A DNA stretch of 14,446 bases, taken from NCBI GenBank assembly GCA_037439425.1, contig JBBIWA010000106.1:1-14446 (forward strand), given 5' to 3'. A program made the position numbers and the translations under genes. Shown one piece after another: positions 1 through 5,620 of this stretch; position 1 is the stretch's first letter; the number at the start of each line of letters is the position of its first letter. This stretch comes from JBBIWA01 sp037439425. Lineage in GTDB: Bacteria; Acidobacteriota; Blastocatellia; RBC074. The notes below the pieces were generated by a model that was given only the letters and a program-made list of their open reading frames with translations, ran no database searches and was not told the origin of the DNA.

Positions 1-407
1 TGCCGCTCTTGCCCAGTGGTAAGCTCAATCGGCACGCGTTGCCTGAACCGGATCAACTTCGTCCTGAGTTGGAGAGCGCCTTTGTCGCGCCGCGTACGCC
101 TACAGAAGAGAAGTTGGCCGAGATCTGCGCCCAACTGCTGCGACTTGAAAGGGTGGGGGTGCACGATAACTTCTTCGAGCTGGGCGGGCACTCTTTGCTG
201 GCGACCCAGTTTATGTCTCGACTGCGTAACTCTTTTCAGGTAGAGTTGCCCTTGCGGAGCATCTTTGAAGGCCCGACGATAGCTGAACTCGCAGAGGCAG
301 TTGAGAAAGCTAAGGGGAGCCAGACCGAGTCGCGCATCCCCGTGATGAAACCAGTCCCTAGAGAAGCAAGACGCACGAAGATTTCAACCCTACCCAAAGT
401 TTCTTAA
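1..407 (+). CDS. NRPS, C-terminal fragment (end of A domain + T domain), 5' truncated by window
   Basis: This is the 3' end of a nonribosomal peptide synthetase gene whose start lies upstream; the reading frame is open from base 3. The first residues, PLLPSGKLNRHALPEP, are the A10 motif that closes an adenylation domain, and the Lys of SGK is the conserved catalytic lysine. A thiolation (peptidyl carrier) domain follows, with the core DNFFELGGHSLLATQ; the Ser codon at 192-194 is the expected phosphopantetheine site. After the carrier domain only about 35 residues remain before TAA at 405-407. There is no thioesterase, reductase, epimerase or further condensation domain. The tail contains KPVPRE, which resembles the T-C linkers of the downstream NRPS genes (RPIPRD, LPVPRD), so the gene may once have continued into a condensation domain. 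The product probably hands its intermediate to another protein. Family assignment is certain; the ending is the unusual part. Confidence 0.95.
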   Translation, partial: PLLPSGKLNRHALPEPDQLRPELESAFVAPRTPTEEKLAEICAQLLRLERVGVHDNFFELGGHSLLATQFMSRLRNSFQVELPLRSIFEGPTIAELAEAVEKAKGSQTESRIPVMKPVPREARRTKISTLPKVS

Positions 408-468
408 GGCCCCTGGTTATTGGGCAGTTATTTACTGCGCGCTTGGGTTCTGATGCTCGATTCAGGGC

Positions 469-473
469 GGAGG
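469..473 (+). promoter_or_regulatory. Ribosome binding site of first permease gene
   Basis: GGAGG lies 7 nt upstream of the ATG at 481. It supports that start, which also places a typical short cytoplasmic N-terminus before the first membrane segment. The gap from the NRPS stop at 407 is 73 bp and shows no hairpin terminator, so read-through from the NRPS gene is possible. Confidence 0.7.
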
Positions 474-480
474 GTAGCTT

Positions 481-1725
481 ATGAGAAGCTTCGTTTCTTT
501 TTATCTGGATGCAACCAATATGGCTTTGCAAGCGATTGGGGCTCACAAGCTGCGCGCTTTTTTGACCTTGCTTGGGATCATCATCGGTGTAGCATCAGTA
601 GTGCTTGTGGGGGCGGCGCTCAGTGGGTTGAATGCTTACGTCCTGGAGCGCATTTCATTGCTGCTGGGGAGCAACAAATTCGTGGTCGCCCGGGTCGCCT
701 ACGCCGGGAAGATAACTCAAGAGGAGTTAGAAGAGATGTACCGGCGGAACAAAGATATTAAGTGGGAAGACTACGAGTGGTTGAAGCGTTACTGCACCCT
801 GTGTGTCGAGGTAGGGGTCTCGGATGAGGCTCGGGTTGATCTGAGGCACAATGGGAGAGAACTGCTGGGGGTGCGAGTCAATGGGGTGACTGCGAATATG
901 GGGGAGATCTGGGACAAGAAAATCAGCGAGGGGCGCTTTATTGCTCCACACGAAGTCGAGCACGCCGCGCTGGTTTGCGTCATCGGCGCTGATGTGGTGG
1001 AGAAGTTCTTCTCTGATCGTGATCCGATTGGCGAGACGATCAAGGTGCGAGATATGCCGCTGCGGATTGTAGGAGTGGAAGAAAAACGCGGCTCATTTCT
1101 GGGCGGCACTCTGGATAACTATGTCTACCTTCCACTCACTACTTTCGAGCGCATCTTCAACCGGCGATACAATGTGCTGCTGCATGGCAAAGCCGCGAGC
1201 CGGGAGATGTTAGAAACAACGATCGAAGAAGCTCGCCTGGTGATGCGTAATCGCCGCCGGCTGGTAGGCAACCAACCAGACAATTTCGCGATCGCCAGCG
1301 CGGAGCAAATCAATGCTCAGGTTGACCAGTTCGCCACCACGATCACGGCAGTGGCTGTGCCGATCACCCTGGTTTCGCTGATTGTGGGTGGGATTGTAAT
1401 CATGAATATGATGCTGATCAGCGTCACTGAACGGACCTTTGAAATCGGATTGCGCAAGGCAGTTGGTGCCAGACGCAAGCAAATTCTCTTGCAGTTTTTG
1501 ATCGAATCGTCATTGCTCTCTTCTGTGGGCGGGGTGATAGGCTTGTTGCTAGCGGCTAGCATCTCCTGGGGGCTCAGCGTTGCCACCACCACTCCGATGC
1601 TGATCACCGTTTCATACGTTCTCCTGGCACTTCTGCTGTCGAGCAGTATTGGGATGCTCTTCGGAATCTATCCTGCCTACAGGGCATCACGGTTAGACCC
1701 GGTAGTGGCCTTGACCAGGAACTAA
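481..1725 (+). CDS. MacB/FtsX-like ABC transporter permease (first of a pair)
   Basis: This 414-residue inner-membrane permease belongs to the MacB/FtsX family, whose members couple cytoplasmic ATP hydrolysis to extracytoplasmic work such as efflux or lipoprotein handling. It shows the usual layout: a first membrane segment at about residues 26-48 (in LGIIIGVASVVLVG), a large extracytoplasmic domain at about 50-285, and three membrane segments near 288-314, 342-364 and 374-398. The conserved cytoplasmic motif after segment 2 is present as TERTFEIGLRKAVGARR (about 316-332), and the family ending SRLDPVVAL is present. No Walker A/B ATPase domain is fused, unlike classical MacB, so a separate ATPase is needed. 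The extracytoplasmic domain contains C105-T-L-C108, a CxxC pair. The gene lies 11 nt upstream of a second permease and the two should be co-transcribed. The exported substrate is unknown; a link to the NRPS product is by position only. Confidence 0.92.
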   Translation: MRSFVSFYLDATNMALQAIGAHKLRAFLTLLGIIIGVASVVLVGAALSGLNAYVLERISLLLGSNKFVVARVAYAGKITQEELEEMYRRNKDIKWEDYEWLKRYCTLCVEVGVSDEARVDLRHNGRELLGVRVNGVTANMGEIWDKKISEGRFIAPHEVEHAALVCVIGADVVEKFFSDRDPIGETIKVRDMPLRIVGVEEKRGSFLGGTLDNYVYLPLTTFERIFNRRYNVLLHGKAASREMLETTIEEARLVMRNRRRLVGNQPDNFAIASAEQINAQVDQFATTITAVAVPITLVSLIVGGIVIMNMMLISVTERTFEIGLRKAVGARRKQILLQFLIESSLLSSVGGVIGLLLAASISWGLSVATTTPMLITVSYVLLALLLSSSIGMLFGIYPAYRASRLDPVVALTRN

Positions 1726-1736
1726 GGAGAGGCAGC

Positions 1737-2990
1737 ATGAGGCTGGTTAAATTTCTTCCTTATGAAACCATTGCGATGGCGTTAGGCAGCGTGCGGGTGC
1801 ATAAGTTCCGCAGCTTTCTGACCGTCCTTGGAATTGTCATCGGCGTCATGACTGTGATCGTGGTGGCTTCGCTGCTGGCTGGCATGCGCAGAAGCATAAT
1901 CAATCTCATCGAACAGTACGGCACCAGCAATATCTATGCCTTCCACCTCTCGACCGGCCCTAAGTTGGGTGGAAGAGACCGCAGTGAGTTCACTCGCAAA
2001 CCGCTCAGACCGGAAGATGCTGAGGCGATTCGCACTCAAGCAAGCGCTGTTGAGGATGTCGCCAATATTGGTTACCTCAGGCAAATTGATCGCACGATCT
2101 CTTATCAAGGCGCGGTCTATAAGCAAGCCGACATACTGGGCGTCTCGCCCAATTATGCGAAAGTGGCTAACCTCATTTTGCAGGAGGGCCGCTTTATTAG
2201 CGAAGTTGATGACCGGCACCGGCGCAATGTTGTGGTCATCGGTGTCAATCTGGTCGAAGCACTCTTCTCGCATCTGAATCAAATCGTTGGGCGACAGGTC
2301 GTATTGAGCGGCAAACAGTTTGAAATTATCGGCGTGCTGGAGCAGAGGAAGGGCAACTTCCTGATCGAAAATGAGGAAGACAGTGTGGCGTTGATCCCTT
2401 ACCAGACGGCGCGCAAGCTCTCGCCGGAGAGCGACCAGTTGATGTTGGTGGTGCAGGCCAAAACAGGGCACCTGTGGGAGGCGCTCAATCAAACCGAAGA
2501 GATTTTGCGTCGCCAGCGGGGAGTCAGATTCGATGAGCCGAATAATTTTGACTTGAAGACGGCTGACAAGTTCGTCGAGCAGTTTGATGACATCACCCGA
2601 AACATCGGGCTGGTGGCGATCGCCATCTCCAGTATTGCCTTGATCGTAGGTGGGATCGGAGTGATGAACATCATGCTGGTGAGTGTGACCGAGCGCACGC
2701 GCGAAATCGGCATCCGCCGTAGCCTTGGCGCGCGCCGGAAAGATATTACCAATCAGTTCCTTTATGAAACTATGACGCTCACCTTTCTGGGCGGAGTCCT
2801 CGGTGTCGTTTTCGCAGTGGTGGTCAGCTACGCAGTCATGTTTTTCATCCCTGAACTGCCAGCTTTGATTCCGCTGTGGGCAGTTGGGACGGGACTGGCC
2901 GTCTCAATCGTCACCGGGTTGATCTTCGGCATCTGGCCAGCGAAGAAGGCTTCTCGCCTTGACCCCGTTGAGTGCCTGCGCTATGAATAA
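1737..2990 (+). CDS. MacB/FtsX-like ABC transporter permease (second of a pair)
   Basis: This 417-residue permease is a paralogue of the preceding gene, with the same plan: membrane segment 1 at about residues 27-49, a long extracytoplasmic domain, then segments at about 292-316, 346-371 and 380-402. Its cytoplasmic motif, TERTREIGIRRSLGARRKDI, matches the MacB consensus more closely than its partner's, and it ends with SRLDPVECLRYE. The start is supported by AGGAGAGG just upstream (1725-1732). The gene begins 11 nt after the first permease stops, so the two probably form an operon and a heterodimeric transmembrane unit. No ATPase or periplasmic adaptor (MacA-like) gene occurs on either side in the window. 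The extracytoplasmic domain lacks the CxxC pair of its partner. Drug efflux, peptide export and envelope maintenance all remain possible roles. Confidence 0.92.
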   Translation: MRLVKFLPYETIAMALGSVRVHKFRSFLTVLGIVIGVMTVIVVASLLAGMRRSIINLIEQYGTSNIYAFHLSTGPKLGGRDRSEFTRKPLRPEDAEAIRTQASAVEDVANIGYLRQIDRTISYQGAVYKQADILGVSPNYAKVANLILQEGRFISEVDDRHRRNVVVIGVNLVEALFSHLNQIVGRQVVLSGKQFEIIGVLEQRKGNFLIENEEDSVALIPYQTARKLSPESDQLMLVVQAKTGHLWEALNQTEEILRRQRGVRFDEPNNFDLKTADKFVEQFDDITRNIGLVAIAISSIALIVGGIGVMNIMLVSVTERTREIGIRRSLGARRKDITNQFLYETMTLTFLGGVLGVVFAVVVSYAVMFFIPELPALIPLWAVGTGLAVSIVTGLIFGIWPAKKASRLDPVECLRYE

Positions 2991-3024
2991 TCGGTGAGTG
3001 GCAGAGTTTTTTTTAACGGTGGGC

Positions 3025-3050
3025 CCGAGTCCCTACCTACAGGGACTCGG
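3025..3050 (+). terminator. Perfect hairpin after permease operon, possible terminator
   Basis: CCGAGTCCCT (3025-3034) and AGGGACTCGG (3041-3050) form a perfect 10-bp stem with a 6-nt loop, 34 bp after the permease stop. Only TTT follows, so it is a weak intrinsic terminator at best. A T8 run lies upstream of the stem at 3007-3014 rather than after it. It could instead stabilise the 3' end of the mRNA or be a boundary of a past rearrangement, since the Fn3 relic begins exactly at its right arm. Confidence 0.45.
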
Positions 3051-3145
3051 TTTCGAGCTGTGGCTTCTACAGCTATCGCGTGCGCGCCTTCAACAGCGCA
3101 GGCAATTGCGGCTACTCCAATATAGCTTCCGTGTTTGTCCGGTAG
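3050..3145 (+). pseudogene. Fibronectin type III domain relic (C-terminal fragment)
   Basis: In frame 2 this stretch reads CGFYSYRVRAFNSAGNCGYS followed by NIASVFVR and a TAG stop at 3143-3145. It aligns closely with the last strands of the Fn3 domain of the protease 2.3 kb downstream (GATYRYRVRAYNSAGNSAYS, then NTVTVTAR and stop), including the same stop position. The frame carries no start codon, signal peptide or earlier Fn3 strands; upstream it runs straight into the perfect hairpin. It is therefore a leftover 3' end of a secreted Fn3-tailed protein, either a duplicate of the protease or another protein of that kind that was largely deleted. The similarity is read directly from the sequence; the history is inferred. 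Confidence 0.7.
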
Positions 3146-3152
3146 TGAGAGG

Positions 3153-3503
3153 CTATAGCATCCAAGAAGATGTTTCACCCCGGGAGCGCGCGCATCTCGC
3201 GCGCTTTATTCTTCGGAGACGCTTCGGTGAGGGAGACAAGGGCGCGTCTCTCGCGCCCTCCATTCTTGGGAGACGCTTCGGTGAGGGGAGCAAGCGCGCG
3301 AGGGGCGCTTCTGGGTACGCGCGTGTCTGGCGCGCTCTATTCTTGGGAGCGCGGTTTGTTGAGGGGAGCAAGTGAAATCACCAGAGGTTCTACCGCAGGA
3401 CTCGAGTCTCTCTATTCCTGGGCGGCAGTTTGTTGAGGGAAACAAGCGCGCGAGACGCGCGCGTACCCAGGGCAGTGCACATTCTTTTTCTTGAAATCTA
3501 TAG
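3153..3503. repeat. GC-rich element 1 with terminal inverted repeats (MITE-like)
   Basis: The left end starts CTATAGCATCCAAGAA. The right end, read as reverse complement from 3503, starts CTATAGATTTCAAGAA. The two arms remain similar for about 50 bp, through a CACCCCGGG / GCCCTGGG block into matching GCGCGCG..TCTCGCGCGCTT stretches. Inside are four copies of a ~33-bp unit alternating with GC palindromes. A second, shorter relative occurs at 5700-5845. No transposase is encoded, so this resembles a miniature inverted-repeat or REP/BIME-like non-autonomous element. No clear target-site duplication is visible. Confidence 0.65.
3208..3446 (+). repeat. Four imperfect tandem units inside element 1
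   Basis: Units lie at 3208-3240, 3262-3294, 3339-3372 and 3414-3446. Each starts ATTCTTGGG or a close variant and ends GTGAGGGGAGCAAG or GTTGAGGGAAACAAG. They are separated by 21, 44 and 41 bp, and most spacers hold a GC palindrome such as GGGCGCG-TCTCT-CGCGCCC at 3240-3258. The units diverge too much, and vary too much in spacing, for a CRISPR array, and no cas gene is present. Confidence 0.65.
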
Positions 3504-3545
3504 TTATCTTTATCTCGCAGGCAGAAGGTAGCAGTTTCCAATTCC

Positions 3546-3607
3546 CCAGACTGACTGTTACTGGGACACCCCAGAGGAAGAGTCTGGTTTCTTCAGCCCC
3601 GGGCTGG
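3546..3607 (+). promoter_or_regulatory. Structured 5' leader of the subtilase gene
   Basis: Nested inverted repeats lie just before the protease start. CCAGACT (3546-3552) pairs with AGTCTGG (3581-3587), and inside it CTGGG (3561-3565) pairs with CCCAG (3570-3574) around an ACAC loop. A compact CAGCCC/GGGCTG hairpin follows at 3594-3606. If transcribed they would form a leader 20-80 nt upstream of the start codon and could affect mRNA stability or translation. It matches no riboswitch class I recognise. Confidence 0.35.
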
Positions 3608-3617
3608 AACTATTTGA

Positions 3618-3623
3618 AGGAGG
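3618..3623 (+). promoter_or_regulatory. Strong ribosome binding site of subtilase
   Basis: A full AGGAGG is placed 4 nt before the ATG at 3628. It fixes the start that gives a complete signal peptide and predicts efficient translation. Confidence 0.8.
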
Positions 3624-3627
3624 AACA

Positions 3628-5415
3628 ATGAAGAAAACACTTAGCTTTCTCGCAGTGGCTGCTCTTGCGGTCGCGATAGTAATGCCACTTACTCTGGTGC
3701 ATAGCCAGATCCAAATTGGCAGAGTCAATCGCCAGACTCCATCTCAGGCTCAGTTCGTTCCCGATGAGGTGATCATTCAGTATCGGGCTAATTTGAGCAA
3801 TGACGAGAAGGATTACGTGCGCAATCTGGTGGGCGCATTGTTTAAGGAAAGAATCCGGGCCGATCTGGGCAACGGTGAGTTGGAACTGGTGAAGATCCCA
3901 GCCGGTCTGCCAGTCGAAACGGCGATCGCTTATTTTCAAAACCATCCAGGTGTGCATTTTGCCGAGCCTAACTGGATCTACACCCATCAGGTAGCCTCAA
4001 ACGATCCCTACTACACCAATGGCAATCTCTGGGGCATGTACGGCGACATGACCACGCCAACCAATCAGTATGGTAGTCAGGCGGGTGAAGCCTGGGAGAA
4101 ACACGATTACACCGGCTCCAATTCGGTTTACGTCGGCGTGATTGACGAGGGCATTGACTACAACCATCCCGATCTCAGCGCCAACATCTGGACCAATCCG
4201 TTTGATCCCGTGGATGGGGTAGATAACGACGGCAACGGTTACGTTGACGATGTGCGAGGCTGGGATTTTAATGCCAATGACAACACCATCTACGATGGCT
4301 CGCCTGGGGATAACAACACCGATAGTCACGGTACGCACGTTTCCGGCACGATTGGCGCCAAAGGCGGCAACGGCCAGGGAGTGGCTGGCGTTAACTGGAA
4401 TGTGACGATCATTTCGGCCAAATTCCTTGGCCCAAACGGCGGAACTACAGCCAATGCCGTCAGGGCGGTTGATTACATCACCGACCTGAAAGTGCGGCAC
4501 GGGTTGAATATCGTAGCGACGAACAATTCGTGGGGCGGCGGTGGATACTCCCAATCTCTGCACGATGCGATTATCCGCGCTGCGAAGCAGCATATCCTCT
4601 TCGTCGCAGCGGCCGGCAATGGTATCTTTGGCATTATCGCCAACAATAACGACAGCAGTCCCACCTATCCGGCAAACTACCAGACAGATCAAGGGACCAG
4701 CACTGAGACAGCGGCCAGCTACGATGCCGTGATCTCCGTCACTGCCCTCACTAGCAGCGGATCGAAGCCCTCCTGGGCCAATTACGGCGCGACGACGGTG
4801 GACCTCGGAGCACCAGGAAGTGGCGTTTATTCGACCACGCCCAATAACACTTATAGCTCCTTTAGCGGCACCTCGATGGCCACGCCGCACGTTACAGGCG
4901 CTGCAGCGCTCTACAAATCGGTCTTTACCGGTGCGGACGCGCCAACAATCAAAAACAAGATTCTGGATTCAGCCAGAAATACCTTCACCAGTTCGCTTGA
5001 CAACATCACCCTTACGGAAGGGCGGCTGAATGTCGGCTGGCTCTTCGAGTCGCCGACACCGACACCGACGCCAACACCGACGCCGACGCCAACACCGACG
5101 CCGACGCCAACACCGACGCCGACGCCGAATCCCCCGGCTGCGCCGAGCAATCTGACGGGTTCCTCTCCGTCCGTCAGGCGAATTGATTTGAGCTGGCAGG
5201 ACAATTCAAACAACGAGGATGGGTTCAGAATCGAGCGGTGCAGGGTATTCTTTGGCTTTTGCAGCTTCAGCGAGATCGCCACAGTTGGCGCAAACGTCAC
5301 TACCTATTCGAACACGGGTCTCGTCAGCGGTGCGACGTATCGGTATCGCGTCCGTGCTTACAACTCGGCCGGCAATTCTGCCTATTCCAATACTGTCACC
5401 GTGACAGCGAGGTAG
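3628..5415 (+). CDS. Secreted S8 subtilase with PT-rich linker and C-terminal Fn3 domain
   Basis: This 595-residue subtilisin-family serine endopeptidase is probably exported by the Sec pathway. Residues 1-26 form a signal peptide (basic MKK, hydrophobic core, likely cut after VHS). Residues about 44-118 resemble an I9 propeptide, an intramolecular chaperone and inhibitor. The catalytic domain spans about 125-475: Asp173 in VGVIDEGID, His234 in SHGTHVSGT, Ser416 in SGTSMATPH, and the oxyanion Asn331 in VAAAGNG. The residue after the catalytic Asp is Glu where many family members have Thr or Ser. A Pro-Thr repeat at about 476-500 is a flexible linker, followed by an Fn3 domain (about 503-595) ending YRYRVRAYNSAGNSAYSNT. 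Cys538 and Cys545 could form a disulfide. The gene is monocistronic-looking, flanked by repeat-rich gaps on both sides. Its role could be nutrient proteolysis or surface maturation; involvement in peptide biosynthesis is not shown. Confidence 0.95.
   Translation: MKKTLSFLAVAALAVAIVMPLTLVHSQIQIGRVNRQTPSQAQFVPDEVIIQYRANLSNDEKDYVRNLVGALFKERIRADLGNGELELVKIPAGLPVETAIAYFQNHPGVHFAEPNWIYTHQVASNDPYYTNGNLWGMYGDMTTPTNQYGSQAGEAWEKHDYTGSNSVYVGVIDEGIDYNHPDLSANIWTNPFDPVDGVDNDGNGYVDDVRGWDFNANDNTIYDGSPGDNNTDSHGTHVSGTIGAKGGNGQGVAGVNWNVTIISAKFLGPNGGTTANAVRAVDYITDLKVRHGLNIVATNNSWGGGGYSQSLHDAIIRAAKQHILFVAAAGNGIFGIIANNNDSSPTYPANYQTDQGTSTETAASYDAVISVTALTSSGSKPSWANYGATTVDLGAPGSGVYSTTPNNTYSSFSGTSMATPHVTGAAALYKSVFTGADAPTIKNKILDSARNTFTSSLDNITLTEGRLNVGWLFESPTPTPTPTPTPTPTPTPTPTPTPTPNPPAAPSNLTGSSPSVRRIDLSWQDNSNNEDGFRIERCRVFFGFCSFSEIATVGANVTTYSNTGLVSGATYRYRVRAYNSAGNSAYSNTVTVTAR
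5055..5126 (+). repeat. In-frame hexanucleotide tandem repeat encoding the (PT)n linker
   Basis: Twelve consecutive hexamers of the types GACACC, GACGCC and AACACC encode alternating Thr and Pro. From 5067 the hexamers fall into an 18-bp higher-order unit, GACGCCAACACCGACGCC, repeated three times. Such tracts change length by replication slippage in whole hexamers without breaking the frame, so linker length probably varies between strains. Confidence 0.9.
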
Positions 5416-5433
5416 GAGCTATTGCGGAGAGAG

Positions 5434-5525
5434 AATGTAGGGCGAAGCGGTTAGTTTGTCCCTACTTCCAATCAACACCTGTTGGGAAGTGGGAGACGAA
5501 CGAGCCGCTTCGCTCCACATTTTTT
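5434..5525 (+). terminator. Long REP-like palindrome with T6 tail, candidate terminator of the protease gene
   Basis: The left arm (5434-5471, starting AATGTAGGGCGAAGCGG) pairs with the right arm (about 5482-5521) over roughly 37 positions, with about six mismatches and two single-base bulges, around a loop of about 10 nt. The right arm is followed directly by T at 5520-5525. The stem plus T-run is what an intrinsic terminator needs and it lies 18 bp after the protease stop. The length and near-symmetry also fit a dispersed REP-type palindrome serving as terminator. Confidence 0.6.
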
Positions 5526-5551
5526 GCGTCCCTGAAGCAAGATTGGGACGC
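5526..5551. repeat. Short perfect hairpin
   Basis: GCGTCCC (5526-5532) and GGGACGC (5545-5551) form a 7-bp stem with a 12-nt loop, directly after the T6 run of the larger palindrome. No T-tract follows, so it is probably part of the repeat cluster or a secondary structure supporting termination. Confidence 0.45.
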
Positions 5552-5588
5552 TGAGTTTCGGATGCCACGAGCTTATCTCACTGGTAAG

Positions 5589-5616
5589 TTGATCAGCAAA
5601 ATAAATCGGGTATAAA
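5589..5616 (+). promoter_or_regulatory. Possible sigma70-type promoter upstream of the NRPS operon
   Basis: TTGATC (5589-5594) and TATAAA (5611-5616) are separated by 16 bp in an AT-richer patch. This is a fair match to the -35/-10 consensus. It would give a leader of about 510 nt containing the repeat cluster before the NRPS start at 6134. A promoter nearer the gene is not ruled out. Confidence 0.25.
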
Positions 5617-5620
5617 TCCC

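Larger units (their letters stand above)
2991..3627. other. Repeat-rich intergenic region between permease operon and protease
   Basis: No convincing gene lies in this 637-bp gap. In order it holds a T8 run (3007-3014), a perfect hairpin (3025-3050), a decayed Fn3 coding fragment (3050-3145), a GC-rich inverted-repeat element with internal tandem units (3153-3503) and the protease leader with nested stem-loops (3546-3607). Long open frames through the repeats on both strands translate to low-complexity Arg/Ala/Ser-rich peptides whose repetition mirrors the DNA repeats, so I do not call them genes. Confidence 0.8.

Noticed and set aside
408..480. Continuation of the first NRPS by a frameshift into a condensation domain
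   Set aside because: None of the three frames after 407 resembles the expected SFAQQRLWFLDQ start of a condensation domain, so a simple sequencing frameshift does not explain the short tail.
1782..2492. 236-residue open frame on the minus strand inside the second permease
   Set aside because: Shadow of the permease coding frame; no recognisable domain and no independent start signal.
2998..3436. Open frames on both strands through the repeat region (up to 125 residues)
   Set aside because: They translate the GC-rich tandem units into repetitive Arg/Ala/Ser peptides, have no convincing ribosome binding sites, and several frames are open at once because the DNA is GC-rich and repetitive.
3208..3446. 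CRISPR-like array
   Set aside because: Repeats are imperfect, only four, with spacers of 21, 44 and 41 bp that are themselves palindromic; no cas genes are present.
3491..3520. Promoter for the protease starting at TTGAAA (3491-3496)
   Set aside because: No acceptable -10 hexamer lies 16-18 bp downstream, and TTGAAA belongs to the conserved right end of the repeat element.
3997..4890. 297-residue open frame on the minus strand inside the protease gene
   Set aside because: It is antisense to a clear subtilase with an intact catalytic triad; its composition (Val/Ile/Gly/Arg-rich, no domain) is what a mirrored coding frame gives.
5238..5615. 125-residue open frame overlapping the protease end and the long palindrome
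   Set aside because: Out of frame with the protease Fn3 domain, then runs through the palindrome; no coding signature.
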